Shown here: positions 1 to 10,332 of the stretch, piece after piece
Position numbering within the stretch: the stretch's first letter is position 1
Layout of the letters: the number at the start of each line of letters is the position of its first letter
DNA from: Dryomyza anilis
Taxonomy: Eukaryota > Arthropoda > Insecta > Diptera > Dryomyzidae
NCBI GenBank assembly: GCA_951804985.1
Contig: OX638131.1
Coordinates: 38,285,544 to 38,349,543, forward strand
Length of the DNA: 64,000 nucleotides
Direction of reading: 5' to 3'
Program-made: the position numbers and the translations under genes
Notes under the pieces: model-generated
Databases searched by the model: none
What the model was told of the DNA's origin: nothing
Seen by the model: the letters and a program-made list of their open reading frames with translations, nothing else

Positions 1-285
1 CACATTTGTGCACATATTTAATGAACATTGAGACTTGCCAGTGGTCAGTATTTGACCTTGATGGAAAATGTATTGAAAGTACATAATAAATTTAAATTTT
101 ATATTTTTGCTTTTAAGGTGGACATATTCTCTACAAATACTCATATTTTTAAATTTTCTACCATTACTATAAAAGCCGTTAAAAATACTTGAAGTAGTCA
201 CTAAAAGAAATATTAAACTTATGTGGCTATTCTGACATGAAATTGTTCGTAGGTAACTACAAACATATTCTGTGTCTTAAATAAT
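1..285. other. AT-rich spacer, no gene seen
   Basis: No coding or RNA signal was recognised in this stretch. Confidence 0.5.
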
Positions 286-1211
286 CACAGAAAAAAATGT
301 ACATCACATTGATGAATTCCGTGCTTCAAACCATAATTCATTGTATTGAAGAACCATTCATAATATTAATGACTAACGACATCAATGTTATGAATGCTAT
401 CATAAATATGAAGAACGCTTGGTAAGTGTCGAAAAAGTGTTCTTCAATATGATGAACTGTATGTGAAGAATACGTTTCATCATATTAATGAACAAGAACA
501 TAAAAGACAACATATTATAATATATATACATATAATATATACATAATATATATAATATATAATATACATCATATTGAAGAATGCAGTTCATCAAACTAAA
601 TTTCAATCAAAATATTTATTTTTCGTTCATTTTTTTGCCGTTCTTCTCAATTCTCAAGTAGTACTTCTATGTTATTCCTTATGTAATACTTGTTCGACAT
701 GCATAAATTAGTAAAATGTTTTATAATATATTTATTTATAATTAAAACTTTTTATTATTAAAAAGTTATATTAATAAAAAATATATTTTAAAAAAATGTT
801 TGTTTAAAAAAAAATTTAAAATTTTTTTTTTTTTTAAATAATTCGAAATTTTTTTTTCCAATTTTTTTTTTTTGAAAACATTTTTTTTTTTGTTATTTTT
901 TTGTAAATTTTTTTTTTAATTAAAATTTTTACAACAAAACTTTTTTTACGAAGTATTTTCTAAAAAAAGATTTTTTTTTTTGAAAAATTCGTAAAAAAAT
1001 ATTATATTCATAAATATTTTGAACAAATTCATCAATGTGACGATTTAAGTTCATTGTTTTGAATATTTCGTTCTTTACTATGATGTTCGATAGTACGAAT
1101 AAGTTCATATATATAATGAACGGTGGTATCAATATGATGAATTTGGTAGTTGGTGAAAACATTCATAACATTTATGAATAAATTCATCATATTGATGAAT
1201 TTTTTTCTGTG
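286..1211. mobile_element. Probable inverted-repeat (MITE-like) element
   Basis: The left end reads CACAGAAAAAAAT and the right end is its approximate reverse complement (ATTTTTTTCTGTG). The next bases inside each end are also related, with ATCA/TGATGAATT motifs. The interior is AT-rich, with a TA/AT dinucleotide stretch near 518-565, long T runs, and repeated 'catattaatgaac'-like words. No transposase is visible, so it would be non-autonomous. No target duplication was clear. Confidence 0.4.
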
Positions 1212-2228
1212 TTGGTTTTAAAGTTCGAATGCCTTCGTTAAGCCATATAGCAATGCACAGAATTGGATTAAAAATAATTAAAAATTGTATCGTAACCAAC
1301 ATTTTTCAAAAATGTAGTTACGAAAATAAGTTTTATTTGGCTTTATTTCAAATTTGAACCTGGAAATTCAAAAATATGACATTGCAGAGACATGCTACTC
1401 GTAAAGAGGTTTCCAAAACTGCAATAACAAAACAAATCCCAAAATGTTGGTTACGATGTACTGCCTTGAAGTTATCGATAATTTATTTAGACATAATTAA
1501 AATCTATCGCTTCTTTGCTGTTACACAGTGTAATTGCATGTCTTCAAAAATAGTCCACCCAGACTAGATATGTGTGTTCAAAATTGCATTGTCTGCATTA
1601 TTTTGGGGTTTTTTGTTATTTCTCTTTGTGCGGCCTGCGGCCTTCCTTTTTATTTTATATTCCGCAATATCTGAGTCTCTATGGCTTGGCAACATTTATT
1701 TTTGACTTCTTTTTTCATTTTTATTTTTGGTCACCATATTCCCCAATATTTACTATTGAACATATCGCGTGCTACACGTATGACATACGGGACTGGCTGA
1801 CTGTTTGACACGCGACATGTCAGGCATCAGGCGCATAGCTAGCTACACCTGACAAATGACAAATCAGATACGTTGTGGGTACTACGTTGTTATCTCTATA
1901 AGTGCTACGAATGTATGAACCAAAAACACATTGCATAATAAAAGAAAATAAAAAAAAACGGAAGAAAAAAGGTTACAGAACGCAAAAGAAAATAACATAA
2001 TTTCGTTGTTTGTTTAGTGTTGGAAATAATTGTCAATGGAAAACGTTTTTACAAGTGACATACATAAAAACAAATACACTGAAAAAAAGATTCTTGAGAA
2101 TAATTTTGTATTTGAAATATTCAAATGGACCAAATTTTTGACCTTTTTACAGATTATCAAATAAAATATCGTTTTTACGATTTATTGGGTTAAATAATCG
2201 GTTTCGATCAAAATAACCCCAATATTAG
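1212..2228. other. Intergenic DNA, no gene recognised
   Basis: Short open frames occur here (for example 1376-1567 and 1572-1808) but resemble nothing recognisable and have no splice or start context. Treated as non-coding. Confidence 0.45.
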
Positions 2229-2264
2229 GGACGTCCATCTGAAAAAATATCGATGTTTTGGTTG
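2229..2264. repeat. Left part of the foldback element split by the Gypsy insertion
   Basis: This segment (GGGACGTCC... then ATCGATGTTTTGG) pairs imperfectly with the reverse complement of about 13000-13035 (ATACATCGATGTTTT, then TCCTTCCC at the tip). The intervening original DNA resumes at 12577, so the retrotransposon appears to have landed inside an older foldback element. Confidence 0.35.
2261..2264. repeat. Target-site duplication GTTG, left copy
   Basis: The four bases directly before the left LTR (GTTG) are repeated directly after the right LTR at 12577-12580. A 4-bp duplication is typical of Gypsy integrases. Confidence 0.9.
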
Positions 2265-4508
2265 TGTAACGAACTACCTGGTGGTCAAAGGCTGAGGTAC
2301 TCCTCAGCGGCGGTCCAGGGGTAGGTCGACAAATAATTTATTTATGTCAGGGGTACCTTTTTAGTTCAACTCAACTGTAGCCCCTGGTAAATGATAACGC
2401 CCTTGTTTTAATTCATAAATAACTTCTTTAATAATAGTAATAATAAGTGTGATAGGATAGTAAATTATAATTAAAGGCAGCGCTCCGCTGCCGCTACTGG
2501 ATTGCTTAGAAATGGCGGGTTCCCGTCGGAGGCGTCTCCAACGCTGAGCCCTCGGATATGTAAATCTGGTTCCTCGGTCTGCGCCCCTTTCTGACGCGAC
2601 CGGTTGCTATGTCGTATTACGCCGCTCGTCGCGTCGCGGCTCCCTATGCTATTGTGCGTACCACCCGGGACCCCTCCTCTGACCCCGGCTCCGATGCCGG
2701 CTCACTTTGCTTTGTCCGGGTGGTCGTTGTGAAATCCCTCGTAGTTGCCCCTGATTCAGCCCTTCGGCTCACTGCTACCCCTCGATCGGCTGCCTTAGCG
2801 CTCGGGTCGGCTCGGTTATTCTCAAATGTGCTGCTGTTGCTCCTCGGTTATCGCGTGCTCACGCGTTCAGCTGTCAGGTGCTCGTGTCTACTCGTTTCAC
2901 TGCTACTGCTCGGTTTCTCGTACTCTGCTACTGCTCGGTTCTCGTACGCTGTTACTGCTCGGCTCTCGTGCGCTCGTGTCTACTCGCTTCACTGTTACTG
3001 CTCGGTTCTCGTACTCTGCTAATGCTCGGTTCTCGTACGCTGTTACTGCTCGGCTCACTGCTACGGCTCGGTTCTCGTGCTCTGCTACTGCTCGGTTCTC
3101 GTGCGCTGTTACTACTCGGCTCACTGCTACTGCTCGGTTCTCGTGCTCTGCTACTGCTCGGTTCTCGTGCGCTGTTACTGCTCGGCACTCATACTCTGCT
3201 ACTGTTCGGTTCTCGTACGCTGCTACTGCTCGGTGCTCATGCTCTGCTACTGCTCGGCTCACTGCTACTGCTCGGTTCTCGAACGCGATTACTACTCGGC
3301 TCACTGCTACTGCTCGGTTCTCGTACGCTGCTACTGCTCGGTTCTCGTGCTCTGCTACTGTTCTGTTCTCGTATTCTGCTACTGCTCTGTGCTCATACTC
3401 TGCTACAGTTCGGTTCTCGTACGCTGTTACTACTCGGCTCACTGCTACTGCTCGGTTCTCGTGCTCTGCTACTGCTCGGTTCTCGTGCGCTGTTACTGCT
3501 CGGCACTCATACTCTGCTACTGTTCGGTTCTCGTACGCTGCTACTGCTCGGCTCACTGCTACTGCTCTGTTCTCGTGCTCGGCTACTGTTCGTGCCTACT
3601 CGGCTCGCTTGGTTCGGCTTGGTTCGGCTTGGTGGTGACGCGCACGAAATGGACGTTCGCACCGCGTGGTCGGATAAAATTACACAACTTACCGCCAAGC
3701 CTCTTGTGGCCACTTTCGAGGTTATGGTCGTTCGGTCCCCTGCGCCTGTATCGCTGCTTTGCCACCACGATCCTCGTGGCGCACTTTTGTAGGTTAGGTT
3801 GACTCGTCTTCCCTGGGCACTTTGGCTCTGCTGCATTTAAATAAACTGAAGTTGTTGTTCGCCTTTGTTCGGTGTTTGGGTTCTGCTGCATTAAATAAAA
3901 CGATTTTACATTCACTTTGTGTCGCTTGGCTCAACCACTATGACAGGTTCAACCACCACCGATTCAGCCTGTGTGTCGGGCAGAGAAACTTGACCTTTCT
4001 ACTGCCGTTCCCAGCAGCGCTCGTCAACGCCGTACCAACCAAAGGATAATTCTCCGCCTGCTTGAAACTTATACCTTTCTTTTCAGCTTCGATTATCTTT
4101 GCGTTGGTATGGGTTTGGTTCCTTGTTGTAGCCCGCTTTTCCTCCCAGGAGAAACTTACTACAACAACTCAGAACAATCTAATGTGTGTCTGCACTGTAT
4201 CACGGTCGCCGACGAACTGAACGATGCTTCGGTTCTCGGCTTCTTCATCACCGTCGGCTACTATGTTTCGTCGTAAATGCGGTGCACTGTATTCGTCTCT
4301 TTCACGCACCTGCATGGTGCTTAGACCGGTTTTACACCATTCTCACCACGACGCCATTTGTTCCATGATCGTAGCTTTTACTCGTTACTTTGGCTACAGG
4401 CACCAGTGTTGCCCTCTTCTCATCACTTGTTCCCTCGGTGGCCCCCCTTTAACTGCTGGAGGCGAGCAATGTGTGGGACAAATTTACCCCATAAATTTGT
4501 CCGTCACA
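2265..4508 (-). repeat. 3' LTR of the Gypsy element
   Basis: Identical to 10333-12576 except for one base noticed at 3603. On the element strand it begins TGTGACGG and ends GTTACA. An AATAAA-like signal (plus-strand TTTATT near 2337-2343) lies about 70 bp before the LTR end. About a third of the LTR is a 24-bp-unit tandem repeat. The several long open frames in this LTR on both strands come from that stop-free repeat and from GC-rich sequence, and are not taken as genes. Confidence 0.95.
2860..3600. repeat. 24-bp tandem repeat (minisatellite) in the 3' LTR
   Basis: Imperfect copies of a unit like CTGCTACTGCTCGGTTCTCG followed by TGCT, about 30 in all, with some shorter or longer spacings. 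24 is a multiple of three and the unit has no stop in several frames, which produces overlapping open frames on both strands. The same array is at about 10928-11668. Confidence 0.85.
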
Positions 4509-4518
4509 CCTCCCCCTT
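4509..4518 (-). promoter_or_regulatory. Polypurine tract (plus-strand DNA primer)
   Basis: On the element strand AAGGGGGAGG abuts the 3' LTR start (TGTGACGG). A purine run at this point is where Gypsy plus-strand DNA synthesis starts. Confidence 0.85.
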
Positions 4519-5126
4519 ACTTCGGCGGGGCCCGCGGCGGCAAAACGGTGAAGGTGATGATTCCGCTCCGCGCTATCCGGACTCGGTAATCCTTCCCGTC
4601 GATCCTCTCCACGAAACTCTGCTGCGCGTTAGGGCGCTTGTTGTTCGCACGCTCCACTGCCCGCGCCACCAACGCGGCGGGCCTCTGCGCAGCGTCCCCA
4701 CCGATCGTGGTTATGGCCGAACCCCCGATCGCTCTGCTGTCCGCTGAGTCCTTCAGACCCCCATCTGCGTTGCCACTGTCGCTCGTGGAGAAAAAAAAAA
4801 AAGAAAAATACGATAAATAATTTTTTGTTTCACGGAAGAAAATTCGTTGTTACTTCAACGCGTGTCACTAAACGAATGATTTATCGCTGCGTTCGGCTTG
4901 ACCCCCGTGGGTGTTTGTTCGCCGTCGTCGGCGGACGGCGCGACAGTTCGTGGAAGTCAGCCGAGCTTTTGCCGATCAATTTACCCGACCGTTTAATTTT
5001 CATGTCAATTTCGCGCACACTTACCCTTCGTGCAAACTTCCCCTCCGCTATGGTGACGTTACTGCATCGTTGTGGGAGGGAGACAGCCATCACCGTCGGC
5101 GGCCTCTCTCCACTGTAAAAAAAATG
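4519..5126 (-). other. Untranslated stretch between pol and PPT, no env
   Basis: About 600 bp between the pol stop and the PPT contains only short frames (the longest on the element strand is about 70 codons at 4881-5093). No signal peptide, furin site or transmembrane segment was seen, so the element looks like a plain retrotransposon without an envelope gene. Confidence 0.7.
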
Positions 5127-8100
5127 TTAAACTCGTGCGGTCGCGATTGCGCGCGGCCGTAGTGCGTATCTTGATGCAAGGCCCCGCCTCAACGCACCGC
5201 TGGCTCGCGTCGTCCTTGGGCTATGGTTCGTGACCCTGTGATCCTCCTGGGGTGGGCTCCGCCGGGTCGACGTCCTTGTTGCTCGTGCGTTGGGTGAAAT
5301 GGCCCTAGCCCTGCCTCTCGTCCTGGTCGTGGGTGATTTGATGGCGACTGATTTGCGAGGCGTGGTACGGAAAGGGTTGTTTGCTTCCGCTATTAAATTT
5401 CGAGGTGGGGCCAACGGCAGCTTCCTCGCCATATCTACTGGGTCCTTGGGCGCCGACCGAAACGGATTGCTGGCCTCTGCTATCAGGTTCCGAGTCGGTG
5501 GGTCAGCGCATTTATCAGCCGCGGCGGTCTGGGAGGTGGTAGGGCTCATGGTTGTCGGTGACTCCTGGTCTACTGCTTCGTTTTGGTTGAATGGCTTGAT
5601 CTCCCCTAGGTGCGCGGTGCGGGTCTTGTTTTGTCCCACTAATTGGATGGTAACTATCACCGGAGATGTAAAGTTTACAATTCTATACGGGCCATCAAAC
5701 CGGGGTGCCAATTTCGCCGCAAAATTGTCTATCGCTTTCGACAGGTGATGCTGCTTTACCAGCACCAAGTCACCGACCGACGGTTTCCATGCGCGTCGCC
5801 TCAGGTTGTAGTGTCGAGCTTGATCCTGCGCGGCTCTCGCCAAGTTGCGTCGTACGATGTCAAACACTTCCCGCAGCCTTGTCGCTCGTTCGTCTGGTGA
5901 TGAAAGGCCGGCTCCTGTGCCTAGCGCGTCTTCGTCATACAGGGCCTTCGGCAGCCGCGGTTCACGGCACTGGGTGAGGTACGCTGGGCTGTAGCCGGTG
6001 GTGTCGGACGGAGTTGAATTTATGGCCAATGAAATTTCCGGTAGGTGTTCGTCCCAGCGTTGATGTTGTGGACCGGTGATTTGCGCGATAATCGTCTTCA
6101 GGGTGCGGTTGGCTCGCTCCGTCGGATTCTCCTGCGGCGTGTATGGTGCGGTGAACTGCTGGCGGATCCCCATTTCGAGTAAGAACTTTCTGAACGCGCG
6201 GCTAGTGAATTGCGCGCCGTTGTCCGTTATCAGCACCCGCGGGACGCCATATCGTGCCATGATGCGCTCCCGCAGTGCTCGCTGTACGCCTTCACTCGTT
6301 GCACGGCGCATTGGCACCATCTCTGTCCACTTCGAAAATTTGTCGAAAAACACGAGTAGCATGGTGTTGCCGTGTTTCGACCGGGGCAGGGGTCCCACGA
6401 AGTCGGCGCAGAGCCACGACCAAGGCTCCTCTGCGATCTGGGTGAGCATCTGTCCAGCCGGCCTCTCCTGGCTGGGTTTAAACTTCTGGCATGACTCGCA
6501 GTTCCGCACGTGCGTCCGTATGGTGCGGGCCATACCTGGCCAGAAGTATCGGTTAGAGATCCTCGCGATAGTTTTACGTGCTCCCATGTGACCGGCCGTG
6601 GCGTCGTCGTGGTTTTCGCGAAGTACCCTTTGCCTCAGACCAACTGGTACGCATAGTTTCCACGCCGCACACCCTTCCTCATCCGACTGCCTTGGGATAT
6701 GTCGGTACAACCTACCTCCCTCAATGATGTAGTCAGGAAACTTCTCGGGCTGTGCGCGTATCTCAGCCATCTTCTGCTTAATCCAGGGACAATCGAGTTC
6801 GATTGGGGCGTCTACCTCCAATGTTCCTAGCGCCTCCACTGGTTGTCTGGATAATGCATCAGCGACCACATTCAACTTGCCTCGGCGGTACTGTACGTCG
6901 AATGTATATTGCTGCAATTCCAGGGCCCACCTCGCGATGCGTCCCGATGGACTCTCAATGGAGTTGAGCCATTTCAATGAGAGGTGGTCGGTGATGACGT
7001 TGAACCGGTATCCTTCAAGATACGGCCGCATCTTCCTGATGCCCCAGACTATGGCCAGACATTCCTTCTCAGTCGGTGAGTAATTTTCCTCCGCCTTGTT
7101 TAAACGCCGACTGGCGTAGGCCACGACTCCCTCCTGTCCGCCAACGTCCTGTGTCAAGACGGCGCCTAACCCGTAACTGCTCGCGTCGGTCTGGAGTGTA
7201 AACGGCTGCTCGAAATCAGGGCAAATCAATACCGGCGCTTGGGTTAGTTTCGCCTTTAGCTGCTCGAAGGCGTCCTGTTGTTCCTTGGCCCAAATGAAAT
7301 GTTTGCCCTTGCGCAGTAACTTGGTTAGTGGGTGGACGATATCTGAAAACTCCGGCACGAATCGCCGGTACCAGGAGGCGATTCCCAGGCATTGGCGGAC
7401 TTCACGCACATTGGTAGGTGGCTTTAACTCGTGGATGGCGGCCACCTTGTCGGGGTCCGTGTGAATGCCGCGCTCGCTGACGACGTGACCGAGGTACTTG
7501 ATCTCCTTCTTGAAAAATTCGCACTTGTCTTCATTTAACCGGAGCTTGGCCTGGCGCAACCGTCTGAAAACTTCTTGTAGTGTATCCATGTGCTCCTCCA
7601 GCGTCGACCCGGTAACGATGATGTCATCCAAATATGCAAATGCTTTCGGTTCCATGTCCGCGCCGATGACGCTGTCCAGTGCGCGCTGAAATGTTGCCGG
7701 CGCCGAATGCAGTCCGAATGGCATCACGCGCCATTGATATAAACCCCGTCCCGGAACGGTGAAAGCGGTATACGGCTTGCTCTCCTCTTCCATCGGCACC
7801 TGCCAATACCCGTTCTTCAAGTCGAGACTGCTTATGTAGTTGGCGTTGCGCAGTCGATCCAGTATATGCTGAATCCGGGGCAAGGGGTATGCGTCTGGGA
7901 CCGAATGCGCGTTCAACTGTCGGTAGTCGATGCATAGCCGCCATTTCCCAGTCTTTTTCTTAACGATGACGATGGGCGCGCTGTGTGGGCTCCGGGAGGG
8001 CTCAATGCACCCCTTGGCGATCAGCTCGTCCACCTCTTGCTTGATGACTGCCTGCATGGCGGGATTTTTAGGGAAATATCGCTGCTTCAGTGGGCGGTCG

Positions 8101-8999
8101 TCCCGCATGGTGATACGGTGTTTGGCGATGTCTGTGGGGCCTTGAATCCCATCGAACTTCTTCAATTCCGACTGTATAAACGCGTCGATGGCCTCCTGTT
8201 CGTTGTGTTGCCGCGGTAGTCTCTGTGTCATCATGCCTTGGTCTGCGCCGGTCCGTCGCCGCTGTCGCTGTGGCTTCGCGTCCCCGCGCGCATTTTCCTT
8301 CCAACTCGTATCCGATTTCTCGCCCGCTGTCCCCCTGCCTGTCGGCCCTCGGTCCACAATGACCTCGCCCCATTGTCCGTTCGCCTCTTCGTCGCGCTGC
8401 TCTCGTGCCACCGTGCAGATCGGCGCGCTGCTCCCGATGTTGTGATTGGCCTGCTCACGCAGCACGATGGTCTGCCCTCCGCAGCTCATCGTTGTGCCGG
8501 CCCGTATAAGGAAGTCCATCCCTAATATAAGATGGTCGACTGCGTTAGGGAGGACCAATAGGAGCAATTTACAGCTCTGGGTCCCTAACCTGACACACAT
8601 TCGTAATGCACTAGTTATGTGCTGGGCCCCGCCATCGGCCATGCGCACCCGGAGGTCGACCCGCTCTTGGTTCTCCTCGGTGCCCAGTATGTTGGCGTAG
8701 TGGGGGCTCACAAAACTCCTGGTGGCCCCCGTGTCGATGGTGGCCATTGCCAGGTCTATTCCTATGGCCACTATCGCGTAAATGTGTTGCGCGTCGTATT
8801 TGAGCGCAATGTTTGGGTAAGGAGCATATTCTTCGGGGTGACCGGCGCCTCCTACTGTGGCCGGTCCCCCGAGTCGTTTCCCGGCCGAGGTCGACAGCAA
8901 TCGATCGTCCGGACGCCGCTTTTCCCGCATTGCCAGCAGAACAGCTTCGCCGGTGCCCGGCATTCCCGCTGAAAGTGCCCCTCGCCTCCGCACCGCCAA
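5127..8999 (-). CDS. pol: Gypsy pol polyprotein: protease, RT, RNase H, integrase
   Basis: The open frame of 1,290 codons is in the -1 frame relative to gag. It has no ATG at its upstream edge (codon 8999 is TTG; the frame is closed by a stop at 9024-9026), so it is expected to be made as Gag-Pol by frameshifting at 8876-8882 (about codon 40). Domains in order, with residues counted from 8999: aspartic protease with DTGA at 89-92 and LILGMDFL at 157-164; reverse transcriptase with YLDD at 456-459; RNase H starting near 600 (TDAS); integrase with an HHCC zinc-binding motif (H797, H804, C834, C837) and D866, D926, E961 as the DDE triad; then a GPY/F-like segment and a basic, proline-rich tail. 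The tail carries two copies of an NLIAEA(S/N)NPFR motif. No inactivating change was seen. Confidence 0.95.
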   Translation of the reverse strand: MAVRRRGALSAGMPGTGEAVLLAMREKRRPDDRLLSTSAGKRLGGPATVGGAGHPEEYAPYPNIALKYDAQHIYAIVAIGIDLAMATIDTGATRSFVSPHYANILGTEENQERVDLRVRMADGGAQHITSALRMCVRLGTQSCKLLLLVLPNAVDHLILGMDFLIRAGTTMSCGGQTIVLREQANHNIGSSAPICTVAREQRDEEANGQWGEVIVDRGPTGRGTAGEKSDTSWKENARGDAKPQRQRRRTGADQGMMTQRLPRQHNEQEAIDAFIQSELKKFDGIQGPTDIAKHRITMRDDRPLKQRYFPKNPAMQAVIKQEVDELIAKGCIEPSRSPHSAPIVIVKKKTGKWRLCIDYRQLNAHSVPDAYPLPRIQHILDRLRNANYISSLDLKNGYWQVPMEEESKPYTAFTVPGRGLYQWRVMPFGLHSAPATFQRALDSVIGADMEPKAFAYLDDIIVTGSTLEEHMDTLQEVFRRLRQAKLRLNEDKCEFFKKEIKYLGHVVSERGIHTDPDKVAAIHELKPPTNVREVRQCLGIASWYRRFVPEFSDIVHPLTKLLRKGKHFIWAKEQQDAFEQLKAKLTQAPVLICPDFEQPFTLQTDASSYGLGAVLTQDVGGQEGVVAYASRRLNKAEENYSPTEKECLAIVWGIRKMRPYLEGYRFNVITDHLSLKWLNSIESPSGRIARWALELQQYTFDVQYRRGKLNVVADALSRQPVEALGTLEVDAPIELDCPWIKQKMAEIRAQPEKFPDYIIEGGRLYRHIPRQSDEEGCAAWKLCVPVGLRQRVLRENHDDATAGHMGARKTIARISNRYFWPGMARTIRTHVRNCESCQKFKPSQERPAGQMLTQIAEEPWSWLCADFVGPLPRSKHGNTMLLVFFDKFSKWTEMVPMRRATSEGVQRALRERIMARYGVPRVLITDNGAQFTSRAFRKFLLEMGIRQQFTAPYTPQENPTERANRTLKTIIAQITGPQHQRWDEHLPEISLAINSTPSDTTGYSPAYLTQCREPRLPKALYDEDALGTGAGLSSPDERATRLREVFDIVRRNLARAAQDQARHYNLRRRAWKPSVGDLVLVKQHHLSKAIDNFAAKLAPRFDGPYRIVNFTSPVIVTIQLVGQNKTRTAHLGEIKPFNQNEAVDQESPTTMSPTTSQTAAADKCADPPTRNLIAEASNPFRSAPKDPVDMARKLPLAPPRNLIAEANNPFRTTPRKSVAIKSPTTRTRGRARAISPNARATRTSTRRSPPQEDHRVTNHSPRTTRASGALRRGLASRYALRPRAIATARV
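8834..8882 (-). promoter_or_regulatory. Programmed -1 frameshift signal, gag to pol
   Basis: On the element strand the heptamer G GGA AAC (8882 to 8876) is in the gag reading frame as X XXY YYZ. After a 4-nt spacer comes a stem of 12 pairs with one bulged A: 8867-8871 with 8834-8838, and 8860-8866 with 8840-8846. The 13-nt loop (8847-8859) holds the gag stop TAG at 8852-8854. Slipping by -1 gives exactly the open pol frame. The same heptamer class works in several retroviruses; activity here is inference. Confidence 0.8.
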
Positions 9000-10228
9000 C
9001 AGATCATCCTGCGGTCGAAGGCCTCACCGTGTCCCGGGTGCACGATCCGATGCTGCTCCTCCTGAACTCGTGTCGGTCCCCCCAGCGTCGCCTGGATGAC
9101 GTCGAAGTCGTTTGCCATCTGTATTAGTTCCCCCAGCGTCGTGAACTCCCCGCGCTTTACGTATAACTGGTACTCTCGTCGACAGTTCTTGTAGATCCGT
9201 TCCAGTTGTTGTGCACGCGAGTAGTGGGCGTGTCGCATCAACGTTTGGACTGCGAGGGTGAAATTCTTAAAAGACTCACCGGGTCGCTGCATCCTCTGGC
9301 GTATCTCGTCATCCAGGTTTTCCAGATACCTGGGTGGCAGAAAAAATCGTAGAAAATCCGCCTTAAACGCGTCCCATCCGCTCCATCGGATGTGATTGTT
9401 TCGGAACCAAATGAGGGCTCGGTCCACCAGTAGTTGAGGCATGGCATGCGGCAACCAATCTCTGCTTACGTTGTAAACGTCCGTCAGTTCCTCAATCCGT
9501 TCTATGAACGCCAGTGGGTCACTCTCGCCGTCGAATCGTACTGCCCATTTTCTCACGCGGTCCATGGCGACAGCGTAGGTGGCATATCCTCCCCTGGGGT
9601 CCTCTCTTCTCGGTGCTACGTTGCTCGCTACGGTGGATGCTAAACTCGGGCCGGCTGTTTCTCCAACTTCCTGCTTGTTGATGGGGAGGGGGGTCTGGGA
9701 AAATGTACATCCTGGTAGGTGAACATCACATGCTGCGTCCGCAACTGGTGACGGATGCGTCTTCTCACTCCCGTCGGTGGTTGTGTCCGTCCGCATTTCC
9801 GCGCGCTCTGTGGCTTCACTTTTTCTCGGGGGTTCGCTGCTCGCTCCTACTCCAGTGGTTAGGGTTTTACTCGAGCTGGCGGCTCCCTCCATTTCGGGAT
9901 TTTTGAAGGTGGTGAAGATCTGGTGCGGTGTTTGTGTCGGCGGCGCCTGGGTCGCGTCGATTGTTGAAGGGGGCTCTGTCTTTTCACCCATAGCGGTAGC
10001 AGTGGGGACTATGAGTGCTAAAGGCCCAGGCGACGGGCATTTGGTATGTTTGAGCTCCAGTTTAAGGAGGCGCTCCAGGACCTCGCTCGCGTGGCCTCCG
10101 TCCGACACGAAGTTACACAGGCTCTTCCGTAACTCCTCCGCCGTACCTGTTTCTGGTAATCCGAATTCTACGGCGTACGCCACCAAGTCCTCCTTGCGCA
10201 AGCCGTAAATCCAGGTTAGCTTCACCAT
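8852..10228 (-). CDS. gag: Gypsy gag (capsid and nucleocapsid)
   Basis: 458 codons from ATG 10228 to TAG 8852-8854. The N-terminus (about residues 8-40) looks like a short helical SAP-type or leucine-rich segment, followed by a variable, Ser/Thr/Pro-rich region (about 80-215) and a conserved capsid-like part (about 220-400). At the end there are two CCHC-type knuckles: residues 410-423 fit CX2CX4HX4C, while 431-444 has Val in place of His. That Val form is seen in several insect Gypsy Gags. It forms the virus-like particle and packages the RNA. The last 172 nt overlap the open pol frame, and the frameshift site lies inside that overlap. Confidence 0.92.
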   Translation of the reverse strand: MVKLTWIYGLRKEDLVAYAVEFGLPETGTAEELRKSLCNFVSDGGHASEVLERLLKLELKHTKCPSPGPLALIVPTATAMGEKTEPPSTIDATQAPPTQTPHQIFTTFKNPEMEGAASSSKTLTTGVGASSEPPRKSEATERAEMRTDTTTDGSEKTHPSPVADAACDVHLPGCTFSQTPLPINKQEVGETAGPSLASTVASNVAPRREDPRGGYATYAVAMDRVRKWAVRFDGESDPLAFIERIEELTDVYNVSRDWLPHAMPQLLVDRALIWFRNNHIRWSGWDAFKADFLRFFLPPRYLENLDDEIRQRMQRPGESFKNFTLAVQTLMRHAHYSRAQQLERIYKNCRREYQLYVKRGEFTTLGELIQMANDFDVIQATLGGPTRVQEEQHRIVHPGHGEAFDRRMICWRCGGEGHFQRECRAPAKLFCWQCGKSGVRTIDCCRPRPGNDSGDRPQ

Positions 10229-10312
10229 GTTGAAAACTTGGGCGAGACCCTTTACCCGACGCTACGTTGAGTTGTTTGTGACTATTATTTTTGTTTTATT
10301 TTTCACCTCAAG

Positions 10313-10330
10313 GTCCCTGCTCGGGCGCCA
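10313..10330 (-). promoter_or_regulatory. Primer-binding site, tRNA-Lys type
   Basis: On the element strand, two bases after the 5' LTR end, TGGCGCCCGAGCAGGGAC follows. It differs at one base from the tRNA-Lys3 primer site of lentiviruses (A to G, which would still pair as G-U). Osvaldo is reported to use the same primer type. Confidence 0.8.
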
Positions 10331-10332
10331 CT

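Noticed and set aside
2860..3600. CRISPR-like array
   Set aside because: Units are contiguous with no unique spacers, and this is a eukaryotic LTR.
2609..4820. Long overlapping open frames in both LTRs (up to about 300 codons, plus and minus)
   Set aside because: They come from a stop-free 24-bp tandem repeat and GC-rich LTR sequence, occur in many frames at once, and have no domain.
4509..5126. Possible env gene of the Gypsy element
   Set aside because: Only short frames and no signal peptide, cleavage site or membrane span.
8920..8926. GGGAAAA heptamer on the minus strand as frameshift site
   Set aside because: It is out of register with gag codons (GGG AAA A); the in-register G GGA AAC at 8876-8882 fits better.
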